Positions 1 to 12,277 of a DNA stretch of 64,000 nucleotides are shown in pieces. The position numbers and the translations under genes are program-made. The stretch comes from Gonocerus acuteangulatus (lineage: Eukaryota > Arthropoda > Insecta > Hemiptera > Coreidae). The notes beneath the pieces were generated by a model, which was not told the origin of the DNA, made no database searches, and was given only the letters and a program-made list of their open reading frames with translations. The stretch's first letter is position 1. Each line of letters starts with the position of its first letter. Where the stretch lies: contig OX328130.1 of the NCBI GenBank assembly GCA_946811695.1, positions 71,236,732 to 71,300,731 of the forward strand, given 5' to 3'.

Positions 1-42
1 GAAGTCATTGTACACTTCGGAAGGGTTCCTTTCACCGTTTAC
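1..42 (-). CDS. Adenylate kinase-like gene, C-terminal exon (cut by window edge)
   Basis: The minus strand reads gtttctatttcag|GTAAACGGTGAAAGG and continues off the window in phase 0. The 14 visible codons give VNGERNPSEVYNDF. This follows directly from MVIA in the previous exon, matching the usual '...G.VI.VNGE..P.EVY.DF' ending of adenylate kinases. The acceptor has a good pyrimidine tract. Stop codon and 3'UTR are outside the window. Confidence 0.85.
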
Positions 43-208
43 CTGAAATAGAAACACAAATAAAGCAGTTGTAAGTTATAGTCCGTTAAGATAGACGGAA
101 AAGTTCATTTTCGCATGCGCAAAATTGTCAGGGAAATATTCCTGAAGTTTGCGCCATTTGCAAATTCCCATTTCAATGAATAACACGACACGTGAAACAT
201 TATAAAAG

Positions 209-1130
209 TCCGTCACGCAGGAGCTGCATAACTAAGCACTTTCCTCAGAATTTGGGTAGTGTAGACTGCTTTCCAGAACAATTTGCTTAAAATATCCTAC
301 ATAAATAAAATAAAAACATGAATAGTTCTCTTTTAATTTTGTAATGAGTAACTGATAAATTATTAATTTGCTTCCAGAGTTATGTTTACACATGGTACCT
401 ACTACACTACGTAATAAATACAAAAAACCTCATATTATCGTATTTTGATCTAACGCAGGAACAGGATACAGTCACTCTAGTGGTAGAAAGCGCTCCTTGT
501 GGCGGCTTTGTGAACCTACGTCTGACGGGCTTTTCTATTGAAATATATTACAAATTAAACCCCCGCTTTCCGATTGACCGATTCAGCTCAAAACTTCTTC
601 AGTGTTTTTACAACACTTCTTTCTCATGAGTTACCCACGACGTATACCGCGTTTCGTTACAATACAGCAGAAATTACGACCGATATGAGTATATTAAGAA
701 TTTGGGTCAAGAGTAAACCCCCCCTTCTAATGAACCGATTTAGTTTATTTTTACAACAGTTATTTACCTGTGGATTACCACTACGAATACCGAGTTTCAT
801 CGAAATATACCAAAAATCACGGCTGGTAGTGGCGAATTGGTATTGTGGGTCCGGAGTAAACCCCCCCTTCTAATGAACCGATTTAGTTCATTTTTATATC
901 TCACTTTTCTCTCTATATTACCACTACGAATACCAAGTTTCGTTGAAATATAACAAATATTACGGCTGACATAGTCAAATTAGTGTTTTGGGTTCGGGGT
1001 AAACCCCCCCTTCCGGTGGACCGACTTTGGTGGTTAACGAACTCGTTCAATCGTTTGCTAATTGAATGCTATATACCAAGTTTCGTGACGAAAAAACAAA
1101 AACTCTGGCTGCTATCGTGTTAACAGACAC

Positions 1131-1217
<87 letters not shown>

Positions 1218-1361
1218 TATATATAGATATATATAAATTTTAACGGGGGTCATTTTCGGTGTCTACTAGGTAGGATCGATAAAGATTTGAAGAAATTTTT
1301 CAAAAATTCCGTCATGAGTCCAACCTCAATAGCTACTTTCCTTCGGAGGAAAGTGCTAAAA
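209..1361 (+). mobile_element. Family A non-autonomous Helentron-like element, copy A1
   Basis: Begins TCCGTCACGCAGGAGCTGC and ends GGAGGAAAGTGCTAA. A subterminal motif near the 5' end (TAAGCACTTTCCTC) is complementary to the 3' terminus, and CTTTCC/GGAAAG forms a hairpin just before CTAA. The interior has three diverged 'tta-CCGATTTAG' repeats with C-runs and a (TA)n tract at about 1134-1236. No protein-coding sequence is present; open frames here are incidental. It lies 167 bp into the last intron of the adenylate kinase gene. Confidence 0.75.
1134..1236. repeat. (TA)n microsatellite inside A1
   Basis: Near-perfect TA dinucleotide run with single GC or AG interruptions, at the place where every family A copy carries a TA tract. 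Confidence 0.9.
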
Positions 1362-1371
1362 ACTGGCAAAC

Positions 1372-1990
<619 letters not shown>

Positions 1991-2001
1991 ACATAATCGT
2001 T

Positions 2002-3200
2002 TTAGCACTTTCCTCCAAAGGAAAGTAGCTATTGAGGTTGGACACACGACGGAATTTTTGAAAAATTTCTTCAAATCTTTATCGATCCTACCTAGTAGAC
2101 ACCGAAAATGACCCCCGTTAAAATTTATATATATCTATATATATATGTCTGTTAACACGATAGCGGCCAGAGTTTTTGTTTTTTCGTCACGAAACTTGGT
2201 ATATAGCATTCAATTAGCAAACGATTGAACGAGTTCGTTAACCACCAAAATCGGTCCACCGGAAGGGGGGTTTACCCCGCACCCAAAACACTAATTTGAC
2301 CATTTCAGCCGTAATATTTGTTATATTTCAACGAAACTTGGTATTCGAACTGTTAATATAGAGAGAAAAGTGAGCTATAATAATAAACTAAATCGGTTCA
2401 TAAGGAGGGGGGGGGAGGTTTACTCCGGACCGACAATACCAATTCGCCACTACCAGCCGTGATTTTAGGTATATTTCGACGAAACTCGGTATTCATAGTG
2501 GTAATCTACAGTTAAATATGTGTTATAAAAATAAACTAAATCGGTTCATTAGGAGGGGGGGTTTACTCCAGACCCACAATACCAATTCGCCACTACCAAC
2601 CGTGATTTTTGGTATATTTCGACGAAACTCGGTATTCGTAGTGGTAATCTACAGGTAAATATGTGTTGTAAAAATAAACTAAATCGGTTCATTAGGAGGG
2701 GGGGTTTACTCCGGACCTAAATTACTAATGTATTCATACTGGTCGTAATTTCTGCTGTATTGTAACGAAACGCGGTATACGTCGTGGGTAACTCATGAGA
2801 AAGAAGTGTTGTAAAAATGAGCTGAATCGGTCAATCGGAAAGGGGGGTTTACTTTGTAATATATTTCAATAGAAAAGCCAGCCAGACATAGGTTCACAAA
2901 GGCGCCGCAAGGAGCGCTAGAGGGACTGTATCCGGTTCCTGCGTTAGATCAAAATACAATAATATGAGGATTTTGTATTTATTACGTAGTGTAGTAGGTA
3001 CCATGTGTAAACATAACTCTGGAAGCAAATTAATAATTTATCAGTTACTCATTACAAAATTAAAAGAGAACTATTCATGAATAGTTCTCATGTTTTTAGT
3101 TTATTTATGTAGGATATTTTAAGCAAATTGTTCTGGAAAGCAGTCTACACTGCCCAAATTCTGAGGAAAGTGCTTAGTTATGCAGCTCCTGCGTGACGGA
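2002..3200 (-). mobile_element. Family A Helentron-like element, copy A2
   Basis: Same termini as A1 in reverse: TTAGCACTTTCCTCC at the left and GCAGCTCCTGCGTGACGGA at the right. It carries a duplicated interior ('aaaccgatttag' units) and only a short TA tract. With A1 it makes a ~1.1-kb inverted repeat separated by ~640 bp. Confidence 0.75.
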
Positions 3201-3956
3201 CTTTTTTCCTTGAGTTTCACATAGCCTGTTGTTCATTGATATTACCTTTTTGGGGGTAATTGTGACGTCACTCTTGGTTATATAAAACACGTGTTTATTT
3301 TAATATTTAATATATTAATAATTTAATCAAATAAAACAACTAGTAACATTAAAATAACTAATAACTAATAAAATATTAAAATTATACGCTAACTTAGGAA
3401 CTACTTTGTACACACTATAATCTATCTTATCCTACATATATATACAATAAATACAAATGCTACTTGCGGATATCCATCGCAACTCTTCATTACACCTAAG
3501 TATGGCCATACTGATACGTATTAGCCTAGGCCGAACCGCCACAATTGATATGGTACTGCAATTGATAAATTCTCCAGCTCCCTCACCAGTAAACTATTAT
3601 AAATAATGGAGACTGAATACTAAGAACTATCTAAAATAATTGATCCTATATGATCTAACTAATATAATCTTGAAATAACTACACAACCCTGAAGAATTAA
3701 TAATGCGTAATAAAAACTAACTAAATAAAGCCTAAAGACTGTTGAAAAGAGGATTGTTTCACACTAATTGTAAACACAAGAATGAAACAACGAGGAAACA
3801 GTCAGTAGAAGACTTTGTAACAGTAGCTTAACGGCACGAAAACAAACAATTCCTAAATTTCACTAGAAAACCTCCAAAAATAAATCCACACGTCATCTCT
3901 TGAGCCTGAAAATCGGCTTTAGTTAAGAAAGCAACCGATCGATTGAGTCAAGATCT
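3201..3956. other. Intron DNA without recognised feature
   Basis: Very AT-rich. No open frame, tRNA or known terminal motif was seen. Confidence 0.5.
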
Positions 3957-5425
3957 AGGCAGCAATAGTGTGAGGGATGTCGGCATGTTCAGACGTAAGC
4001 AGTGGCGAACAGTGTAGGGTGTCGGCATGTCCAGACGTAAGCAGTGGCGAGCACTGTGAGGGGTGTCGGCATGTCCAGACGTTAGCAGTGGTGAGCACTG
4101 TGAGGGGTGTCGGCATGTCCAGACGTAAGCAGTGGCGAGCACTGTGAGGGGTGTCGGCATGTCCAGACGTTAGCAGTGGTGAGCAGTGTAGGGTGTCGGC
4201 ATGTCCAGACGTAAGCAGTGGCGAGCACTGTGAGGGATGTCGGCATGTTCAGACGTAAGCAGTGGCGAACAGTGTAGGGTGTCGGCATGTCCAGACGTAA
4301 GCAGTGGCGAGCACTGTGAGGGGTGTCGGCATGTCCAGACGTTAGCAGTGGTGAGCAGTGTAGGGTGTCGGCATGTCCAGACGTAAGCAGTGGCGAGCAC
4401 TGTGAGGGATGTCGGCATGTTCAGACGTAAGCAGTGGCGAACAGTGTAGGGTGTCGGCATGTCCAGACGTAAGCAGTGGCGAGCACTGTGAGGGGTGTCG
4501 GCATGTCCAGACGTAAGCAGTGGCGAGCACTGTGAGGGATGTCGGCATGTTCAGACTTAAGCAGTGGCGAACAGTGTAGGGTGTCGGCATGTCCAGACGT
4601 AAGCAGTGGCGAGCACTGTGAGGGGTGTCGGCATGTCCAGACGTTAGCAGTGGTGAGCAGTGTAGGGTGTCGGCACGTCTAGACGTCAGCAGTGGTGAGC
4701 ACTGTGAGGGGTGTCGGTATGTTCAGACGTTAGCAGTGGCGAGCACTGTGAGGGGTCTCGGCATGTCCAGACGTCAGCAGTGGCGAGCAGTGTAGGGTTT
4801 CGACATGTCCAGACGTAAGCAGTGGCAAGCACTGTGAGGGGTGTCGGCATGTTCAGACGTCAGCAGTATGAGGGGTGTCGGCATGTCCAGACGTTAGCAG
4901 TGGCGAGCACTTTGAGGGATGTCGGCATGTTCAGACGTTAGCAGTGGCGAGCAGTGTGTGGGGTGTCGACATGTCCAGACGTTAGCAGTGTGAGGGATGT
5001 CGGTATGTTCAGACGTTAGCAGTGGCAAGCAGTGTGAGGGATGTCGGCGTGTCCAGACGTTTGCAGTGGCGAGCAGTGTGAGGGGTGTCGGCATTTCCAG
5101 ACGTTAGCAGTTTGATGGATGTCGGTATGTTCAGACGTTAGCAGTGGCAAGCAGTGTGAGGGATGTCGGCATGTCCAGACGTTAGCAGTGGCGAGCAGTG
5201 TGAGGGATGTCGGCATGTCCAGACGTTAGTAGTGGCGAGCACTTTGAGGGATGTCGGCATGTTCAGACGTCAGCAGTTTGACGGGTGTCGACATGTTCAG
5301 ACGTTACCAGTGGCGAGCAGTGTGAGGGATGTCGGCATGTGCGACGTCAGCAGTGTGAGGGATGTTGGTATGCTCTGACGTTAGCAGTGGCGAGGAGTGT
5401 CGGTATATGACGTCGTTAGCACTGG
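3957..5425. repeat. Minisatellite, 43-44-bp unit, ~34 copies
   Basis: The unit starts TGTCGGCATGTCCAGACGT and continues TAGCAGTGGCGAGCACTGTG with AGGG. Units differ at a few diagnostic sites (TCC/TTC, taagc/ttagc, gcgagCACTgtgagg/gcgaaCAGTgtagg). The variant with 'gttcagacgtaag...gaacagtgtagg' recurs at spacings of about 261, 174 and 130 bp, so there is higher-order structure of 3-6 units in the left half. The right half is more diverged. Open frames on both strands are by-products of a stop-poor unit. Confidence 0.95.
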
Positions 5426-6423
5426 AGGCCTATGGACATATCTCGGTCTGCCGATATATGTCAATAGGAGCTTAAGGGTTAAAAAAATTATTTGTTGCCA
5501 AAATTACAAAGCTTATAGAAGAATTATTTTGACTCCTTTTACAGGCTATGAAAACAAAACTATCGAACAATGCGAGCAAAATAAATACTAATGAAAATTA
5601 TCTTCAAGAGAGATGATAAGGGTTATTTGTTGCCACCAACGCAATAAACTAGGATAGCCCATTAGGATTATATTTCTTAATGTTCATTAATAACGTTTTT
5701 TTCTTCTATAATTTTGATGTTATATATGTAAAACATTTTGATGAGCTTTAAATGTCTCACTCATTTCATTGTGATGAGCATATGGAAGTTTCATTCCATC
5801 TCAGAAATAAGGTATGGTTCTACAGTTTCTGTCAAAGATGACACCATGATTCTAGGTTTAATAGATAACTAGCTGAAAGGTTTGTTTTGAACCTTGACAC
5901 AGATAACAGGTCAATGGGCTATTGATTCTCTTATTGCTCAAGCAGTCATTAACTTTTCATCTGATGGGCTTTCAGGGTAAGCATCCACAAGGTTCTACCT
6001 TTTAGGAAATCTATATACATCCTACCATTGTTTTTTGAGGTTAAGAAATTTTCAGAATTAAATTAACCATTTTCTGAAAAATATTGATACCATTGTTTGA
6101 TATTTTATGGTAATTTAAATTTATTTATTAATATGGTCTTTCAGTTGTATGAAGATGACTACCAGGAACACATAGTATATCTTTGGAGTCTGATTGGCTA
6201 AAATGTAGGAAAAGCTTTGGAAAGGTAACATTTGCGGGAAAAGAACTCTCTAGTTATAACGTGATCACTGGAAGATTTTCAATATGAAATCTAATTTATT
6301 TTTTAGTATGTGAATAAATGGTATTTAAACTCGTCTCTATGACCTGGTGCATGTGCATTTTTTTTTAGTCTACAAATAGAAGAAATATTAAGTTAAGTGT
6401 AAACATTTCAGATAGAATGAGGT
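5426..6423. other. Intron DNA without recognised feature
   Basis: AT-rich, no convincing ORF or repeat boundary. Confidence 0.5.
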
Positions 6424-6925
6424 ACTCTATAAAAACTGATTATGTCTCGTTCAGTAGCAGGAAAGGCTTTGAGATGTCAGGCAAGGGAGATAGTTTTATT
6501 TATTTATTTTTTTTTTTTTTAAGGCGCTTAACGTCTAGGTTATTAGCGCCTGGATTTTTTTTTCAAAATTAATTTAAAACAAAATAATGGATCTAGAGGT
6601 AGGTAAGGAGTAACTCACGCCGGACCCCGAGCCCGCCGCGGCGCTACCAGCCGCGCTGCAGGGACAAGGTTTGCCATCTGTACCTCTGACGGTCCATCAA
6701 GAATCTGGCGGCCAGGCCTCGGGCTGAAGGTGTGCATGGTTGCACCAGGCCATCGACACCCTCCAGGCCGGCATAAGGGAGATAGTGTTTAATTTTTATC
6801 AATACTTAGCCAAAGCTAAGGCTAAAAACTATTTAAACGTCCAAGTGCTAAGGTTATAACAGAGAAATTTTAGTGCACCGGAAATATAGCTCACACCCTT
6901 TTGCCTCCAATTAAACCATCTACCC
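6424..6925. repeat. Dispersed repeat P, copy 2 (split)
   Basis: Homologous to 1655-1990 at 6424-6493 and 6786-6925, interrupted by the SINE at 6494-6774. A further piece at 8126-8175 shows that about 1.2 kb was inserted after 6925. Confidence 0.65.
6494..6774 (-). mobile_element. SINE with 11-bp target duplication
   Basis: On the minus strand it runs from a GC-rich head (GCCGGCCTGGAGGGTG) to a tail GGCGCTAATAACCTAGACG with GCGCCTT and poly(A), seen as T-runs at 6505-6520. AAGGGAGATAG is duplicated at 6483-6493 and 6775-6785, and the empty version occurs once in repeat copy 1 near 1708. A copy of the 3' half lies at 39285-39415. Confidence 0.85.
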
Positions 6926-6958
6926 CCCCCCCACTCAAACTAATGTTTAATAAAAAGA

Positions 6959-7464
6959 GGCCAAGTTCCAGGCCCCTCCCAAAAACAGTTCGCCTATGAA
7001 TGTTATGATATGATAGTATTGGGCCAAGTTTTAGGCTCTTAATACATTGTCAAGAACCTAATAATACCATTTCACTTATTTGTCCATTTCCCAACTTGGC
7101 CAGTTTCCGAAGGAACAACTAGTTCAAAACGGGCTCCCTGGGCGTGGAGTCAAACAAAAATTTTCAAAATTTCTCGATTTTTGCCTTAAATAACACCCTA
7201 ATGAAGTCTCTAGGTTTTCGGGAAGTGCCTAATAATTTTGATGAGTGAGTCCTATAAATTCCGATTTTTCATCGCCCATATATCTCAGAAACGCTTCAAT
7301 GAAGAATTATGAAACTTTCCAAATTCGCTTACGTCTAATAGTATAAATACGTGTGTAAAATTTCATAACTTTATCTTTACCTGGTTAAATGTTATGAGAT
7401 GGTAAAAATCGGCTCTAAGACCTCCTGTAATAAACACACAGTGTGCTTAGGCCGGAACTTGGCC
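6959..7464. mobile_element. Possible fold-back element bounded by GGCCAAGTTCC
   Basis: GGCCAAGTTCCAGGCC at 6959 and GGCCGGAACTTGGCC at the right end are inverted copies. No target duplication was found and the interior is unrecognised. Confidence 0.35.
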
Positions 7465-7489
7465 TGACGCACTGCCGCACAGTAGGGCC

Positions 7490-8122
7490 AAACAACTTTT
7501 CACGTTTCAAAAAAGGCTACAGCCTCCAAATCTTAACCGATTCCAAAGCAATTTTTTTTTAAATGAAAGCTAATAAAATTTAGAACAACTTTGTTTGGCC
7601 AGATTTTCGTTTTTTGTTTCCCCTGTTCATTAGATTACGTGTAAATAATTCACTAACTTTTACAATTGAACATAGAATAATATTATATTTTTCATCTAAC
7701 TTAATATGACCAGTGATATCGTTGGAATTGAACATTCAAACCCTCATTAGACATGGAGAAAATCAAAATCTATTTTCAAATCATTCAAGAATCATATTAT
7801 TTCAATTAATCTTATTGTTTAATTAAGATAAATTTATGTTTTGAAGATATCAGAGTGATTTTTTCTAAGTCTAATCAGGTTTTCAATGTTTAATTTGAAC
7901 GATATCAGTGTTGATATTACGTTAGATGACAAATAAAATATTATTTTATGTTCAATTGTAAAAGTTCTTGAATTATTTACACGCAATTTATTAAAAAACA
8001 ATCTGGCCAGACAAAGCTGTTATAAATTTTATTAGCTTTAATTTAAAAAAAAAAGTCATTGAAATCGGTTGAAATTTGGGGGCTGTAGCCTTTTATGAAA
8101 CACGAGTCGTCTGGCTCCACTG
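7490..8122. mobile_element. Palindromic MITE with ~300-bp inverted arms
   Basis: The left arm (CAGTAGGGCCA, then AAGGCTACAGCC and AGCTAATAAAATTTA) is repeated in reverse at the right (TGGCTCCACTG end). The two arms meet near 7760-7860. CAG...CTG ends suggest hAT affinity, but no clean 8-bp duplication is seen. A related arm fragment lies at 40228-40375. Confidence 0.65.
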
Positions 8123-8489
8123 TGCGCCTAGATTTCGACAGGCAACGTTACAGTTTAAATTGTTTTCAGCCTTAACTTTGTCTCTCTACTATATATTTGT
8201 CAAATACCACTCACTCACTCACTCATCTATCAACGCCCAGCCCAAACCGCTCGACAGAAAAATTTGAAATTTTGCATGGACACTCCCTATAGAACGTAGA
8301 CGCTCGCTAAGAAAGGATTTTTTGATATTCGTATTTTTAGGGGGGTTTAAAGTTTGAGTTGGTTAGAGAAGGCAAGCCTAGGCAGCCTGCGTTGCTAGGA
8401 CGACAAAGAACAGCTGTTACCTTACGTTATCTATCTCTTAGTTTTATTTCTAATTGAGGTTAATTTCCACTATGATGGGAGTCCTTGAA

Positions 8490-8727
8490 TTACTGGGGTA
8501 TGGAATACTATCAACTTGGAATAGTTTTAGGCAAATAAAAAGCTATTACAACTAATATGAAATGATCTTTGGAATGAAAAAGGAATGGATCAAACCAATT
8601 GTGCTTATAAAAGAAATGATCTTATTTAATTCATTTTTAAGGTTTTTAAGACACATTTTTACCATCAAATCAAAATTTCGCGGGGGGGGGGCTTCACATC
8701 CCTCAGTTCCCCTTATATACGCCCACG
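8490..8727 (+). mobile_element. CATGGGCGTATA-family MITE, truncated copy C1
   Basis: Has the family landmarks GGTATGGAATACTA, TGATCTTATTTAAT and CACATTTTTACCATCAAATC, then a G-run and right end CCTTATATACGCCCACG. The left TIR is missing. Confidence 0.7.
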
Positions 8728-8838
8728 CTGGTAACCTATAGATAACGGGTTATCTCTACGTTATCTGTTTTTTGATACTGGTGCGGAGCATCCCAATGTC
8801 AAGAAACATTATACTTTGATTACCTGTAAACTGATGAC

Positions 8839-9576
8839 AGTAAAAATGCAGTTTCCAGCCCTCCAAACCGATTTCTTTCAAATTTTGCACAATAACGTAT
8901 TTTGATGCACTAAACACGAACACGATAAAAAAAAAAAAAAACGTCGGATTTAACTAGGAAAGAAGTTATTAAGCACTTAAGTTCACTGTTATGCAGGTTA
9001 TGAGAGCTAATGTAAACAACTAAATTTGTGACGACTTTAAGGCATAAATGACGACTTTAAGGCAACCATGCTTTGCGTTTCCGCTCGCTACGCTCGCTCA
9101 AGAAGATAACAAAACCCCAGTCAATCCAACTCGCTAAAATTAATAGAATATAATATTAAGCACTAAAGTTAGGAAGGTTATAAAACTAGGCGTCATCAGC
9201 GTATTTGTAAACACGCGCATGCGCAGATATGTAACATTGGGAAACAGAGAACTCTCATTTGAAATGTTCAGAAACCATTTATTCGAAAATATTGTCAATT
9301 TTAAGGGCATCGTCGCCTGTCACTTAAGGGCATACGTGCTATGCGTTTCCGCTCGCTACGCTCGCTCAAGAAGATAACAAAACCCCAGTCAATCCAACTC
9401 GCTATGATTAATAGCTCTCATAACCTGCATAACAGTGAACTTAAGTGCTTAATAACTTCTTTCCTAATTAAATCCGACGTTTTTTTCCATCGTATTCGTG
9501 TTTAGTGCATCAAAATACGTTATTGTGCAAAATTTGAAAGAAATCGGTTTGGAGGGCGTGAAACTGCATTTTTACC
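8839..9576. mobile_element. GGTAAA-family palindromic MITE, copy D1
   Basis: Flanked by the 8-bp duplication CTGATGAC (8831-8838 and 9577-9584). Arms begin AGTAAAAATGCAG and end CTGCATTTTTACC, and each contains CAAAATACGTTATTGTGC-type sequence and an A/T run. It lies inside Helitron H1. Confidence 0.8.
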
Positions 9577-9770
9577 CTGATGACTAACTTATTGTATGAC
9601 GGGAATAAACTGCACAAAATTAAGTAGGAGTGTTAATTTTGGTGATACCTCATTTAACGCAATAAAATAACTACTTATCTGCCGTGACGAAGCACGGGTA
9701 TTCAGCTAGTGTATGGATAAACCGAGGTTCGCGGAATTGATCTTTTCCATCTATACGAAAGGGCTACAAG

Positions 9771-10357
9771 TAGTGTTGTAAAAGAGCGCGCCTTTGAGGC
9801 TAGAAGGCGCGGCTCATAAAAGCTCGAGCTCTCAGGGCTTGGCCAGGGCTCGATAGAAGGCGCGAGCCTTGAAGGCTCGCCTCGGGAGAAGGCGCATGCT
9901 TTGAAGCCTTTTACTTTTCATTTCCAAAATGGCGGACGGCGGGCAAACAGCTGTTTCATGAAATATACTTTAGTAGATTCGTCCTAAATTCTTTCCACCA
10001 CATTGAAATTATTCGCTGGCATTTAAATTTACCATTTCATTGATAAACTAATTATATGGATCACTAATTGGGTAAAAATAGTAACTTTTCCTAAAAAATA
10101 AACTCTTCTGTGAGACGGTGATGGCAACACTGTCGTACTACTACTATACTACTATAACCGTGCTTGATAAAGCTCTACCTTTTCAGGGCTCCAAGGCCGA
10201 GCCTTCAAGGCTTGAGGGAGAACCTTCAGGGCTTGATAAGGTTAGGCTGAAGCCTCACTCCGGAGCCATCATCGAGCCCTCAGAGCTCCGGCTGTAGAGG
10301 TTAGGTTCAAGGTTCAGGCGTCAAGCCTCTAGTCAGGGCTCGCTTTTAACAACACTA
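9771..10357. mobile_element. hAT-like GC-rich MITE close to a splice donor
   Basis: Terminal repeats TAGTGTTGTAAAAGAGC and GCTTTTAACAACACTA with an exact 8-bp duplication GCTACAAG at 9763-9770 and 10358-10365 are typical of hAT. The interior is rich in GGCTTGA/GAGCCT repeats. The element ends 33 bp from exon 10391-10567 on the donor side. Confidence 0.88.
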
Positions 10358-10390
10358 GCTACAAGTATGAAAATGTTTGTAATTACTTAC

Positions 10391-10567
10391 AGCTATGACC
10401 ATTCCTCTCTGATCGAAGTAGTCTGCAACAGGAGTGACGTTCTTGTAGAAATTGTTCAGTTCCATCTTGGCCAAGCTGAGTACTACCTGTCCAAGTTTAG
10501 CTCCGTAGTCTATCTGCCTTTCCAAAACCCGTTGTCTCCAGGCGATAACCACAACGCCATTAACTAT
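10391..10567 (-). CDS. Adenylate kinase-like gene, LID/C-terminal exon
   Basis: 177 nt, 59 whole codons, phase 0 at both ends. Acceptor is tatagatccag|ATAGTTAATGG and donor is GTCATAGCT|GTAAGTAAT. A second AG four bases in (gatag) would break the frame, so the first is preferred. The peptide runs IVNGVVVIAWRQRVLE, RQIDYGAKLGQVV, then KMELNNFYKNVTPVADYF and DQRGMVIA. The position matches the LID and final helices of adenylate kinase, but the LID motif SGRxDDN is not present; the aligned stretch reads DYGAKLGQ. Confidence 0.9.
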
Positions 10568-10629
10568 CTGGATCTATATAAGTATACACGAGTATTTTAT
10601 TAACAAGACTTATTCATATAATATTATTA

Positions 10630-11641
10630 GGTAAAACTGAAGGAGAGCGTCCTCAGCAGCGATTTTTTTTTTTCAAATTTTGCACTCTAACGTATTTTGA
10701 TGAACTAAACACGAATCCATTAAAAAAGGTCCGTCACGCAGGAGCTGCATAACTAAGCACAGTCCTCAGAATTTGGGTAGTATAGACTGCTTTCCAGAAA
10801 CATTGGAATAAAATGTCCTATATAAATAAAATAAAAACATGAATAGTTCTCTTTTAATTTTGTAATGAGTAGGTAACTGTTATTTTGTAATTAATTTGCT
10901 TCCAGAGTTATGTTTACTCATGGTACCTCCTACGCTACTTAATAAATACAATAAAACTTTATTCCGTCTTTTGATCTGATGCAGGAAAAGGATACAGTCC
11001 CTCTAGTGGTAGAAAGCGCTCCTTGCGCGGCCTTGCGAACCTACGTCTGGCGGGCAATTCTATTGAAATATATTACAAAGTAAACCCCTATTTCCGATTG
11101 ACCGATTTAGCTCATTTGTACAACACTTCTTCCTCATGAGTTACCCACGACGTATACCGCGTTTCGTTACAATTCAGCAGAAATTACGACCGGTATGAGT
11201 ATATTAGTAATTTGGATACGGAGTAACCCCCCCCCCCCCTCCAAATAAACTGATTTAGTTTATTTTTTCAACACATGTTTATCTGTACATTACCACTATG
11301 AATACTGATTTTCGTCGAAATACAACAAAAATTACGGCTGGTAGTGGTGAATTGGTATTGTGGGTCCGGAGTAAACCCCCCCTCCTAATGAGCCGATTGA
11401 GTTTATTTTTACAACCCATTTTTCCCTGTAGAATACCACTAAGAATACTAATTTTCGTTGAAATTTAACAAAAATTACGGCTGGCATGGTCAAATTAGTG
11501 TATCGGGTCCGGGGTAAACCCCCCCCCTTTCGGTTGACCGATTTTGATAGTTAACGAACTCGTTCAATCGTTTGCTAATTGAATGCTATATACCAAGTTT
11601 CGTGACGAAAAAACAAAATCTCTGGCCGCTATGGTGTTAAC

Positions 11642-11690
<49 letters not shown>

Positions 11691-12277
11691 TTGGACGGGG
11701 GTCATTTTCGGTCTCTACTAGGTAGGATCGATAAAGATTTGAAGAAATTTTTGAAAAATTCCGTCATGAGTGCAACCTCAATAGCTACTTTCGTTTGGAG
11801 GAAAGTGCTAAAAGTTACTCTCAAGTAGGAAAGAAGTTATGAAGCTCTAATGTCCAGTGTTATCGAGGTTAAAGTTGCCGTAAACATACGCTTGCGCAGA
11901 CATCTAACATTGGGAAACGATCTCTCATTTGAAATGTTGATAAACTATTTGTAACCTCCATTACATCGGAATTCTATCCATAACAGCGAGTTGGATTGCC
12001 TAGAGTTTTGATACCTTCTTGAGCGAGCGGAAACGCATAGCAAGTCGGCCCCAAAATTTGTCCTAGACATTCTTCTTAATATGCATGTTTATTAATACGC
12101 TGTTTACGCCAACTTTTATAACCTCCATAACAGTGAACTTTAGTGCTTAATAACTTCTTTCCTAGTTGAGAGCAACTTTTTTTTTTTTAACGGATTAGTG
12201 TTTAGTGCATCGAAATACGTTATAGTGCAAAATGTGAAAAAAAATCGGTGCTGAGTACGCTCTCCTTCAGTTTTACC
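10630..12277. mobile_element. GGTAAA-family palindromic MITE, copy D2 (split by A3)
   Basis: The left arm starts GGTAAAACTGAAGGAGAGCG and the right arm ends CGCTCTCCTTCAGTTTTACC. Both contain TTTTGCACT(C/A)TAACGTATTTTGATG-type sequence. The left arm stops at an A-run at 10728, where A3 is inserted, and resumes at 11812. No flanking duplication was recognised. Confidence 0.75.
10730..11811 (+). mobile_element. Family A Helentron-like element, copy A3, nested in D2
   Basis: Starts TCCGTCACGCAGGAGCTGC and ends GGAGGAAAGTGCTAA. It carries a (TA)n tract at 11644-11684. The junctions fall in the host MITE's A-run, giving a direct empty-site comparison with D1 and D3. Confidence 0.8.

Larger units (their letters stand above)
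8183..9709 (+). mobile_element. Canonical Helitron-like non-autonomous element, copy H1 (with nested MITEs)
   Basis: The 3' end has hairpin CCGTG-acgaag-CACGG, then GTATTCAG and CTAG followed by T, the classical Helitron terminus (hairpin + CTRR). The 5' region (ACTATATATTTGTCAAAT, repeated CACT, then TTTGCATGGACACTCCCT) matches the inverted copy at 60856-61590. It is interrupted by MITEs at ~8490-8727 and 8839-9576. The exact 5' TC is approximate. Confidence 0.7.

Noticed and set aside
574..873. 99-codon plus ORF inside A1
   Set aside because: The same region is frameshifted or stopped in A2, A3 and A5, so the frame is not conserved.
1047..1253. Ile/Tyr-repeat ORFs over TA tracts (also at 15.7, 18.6, 20.7, 34.9, 50.9 and 62.5 kb)
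   Set aside because: They are translations of TA microsatellites.
3240..3300. Promoter (TGACGTCA-like and TATATAAA motifs)
   Set aside because: Isolated motifs in AT-rich intron DNA, with no gene downstream on the plus strand.
3957..5425. Regular ~43-bp repeats as a CRISPR-like array
   Set aside because: There are no unique spacers; the whole unit repeats, and the context is a eukaryotic intron.
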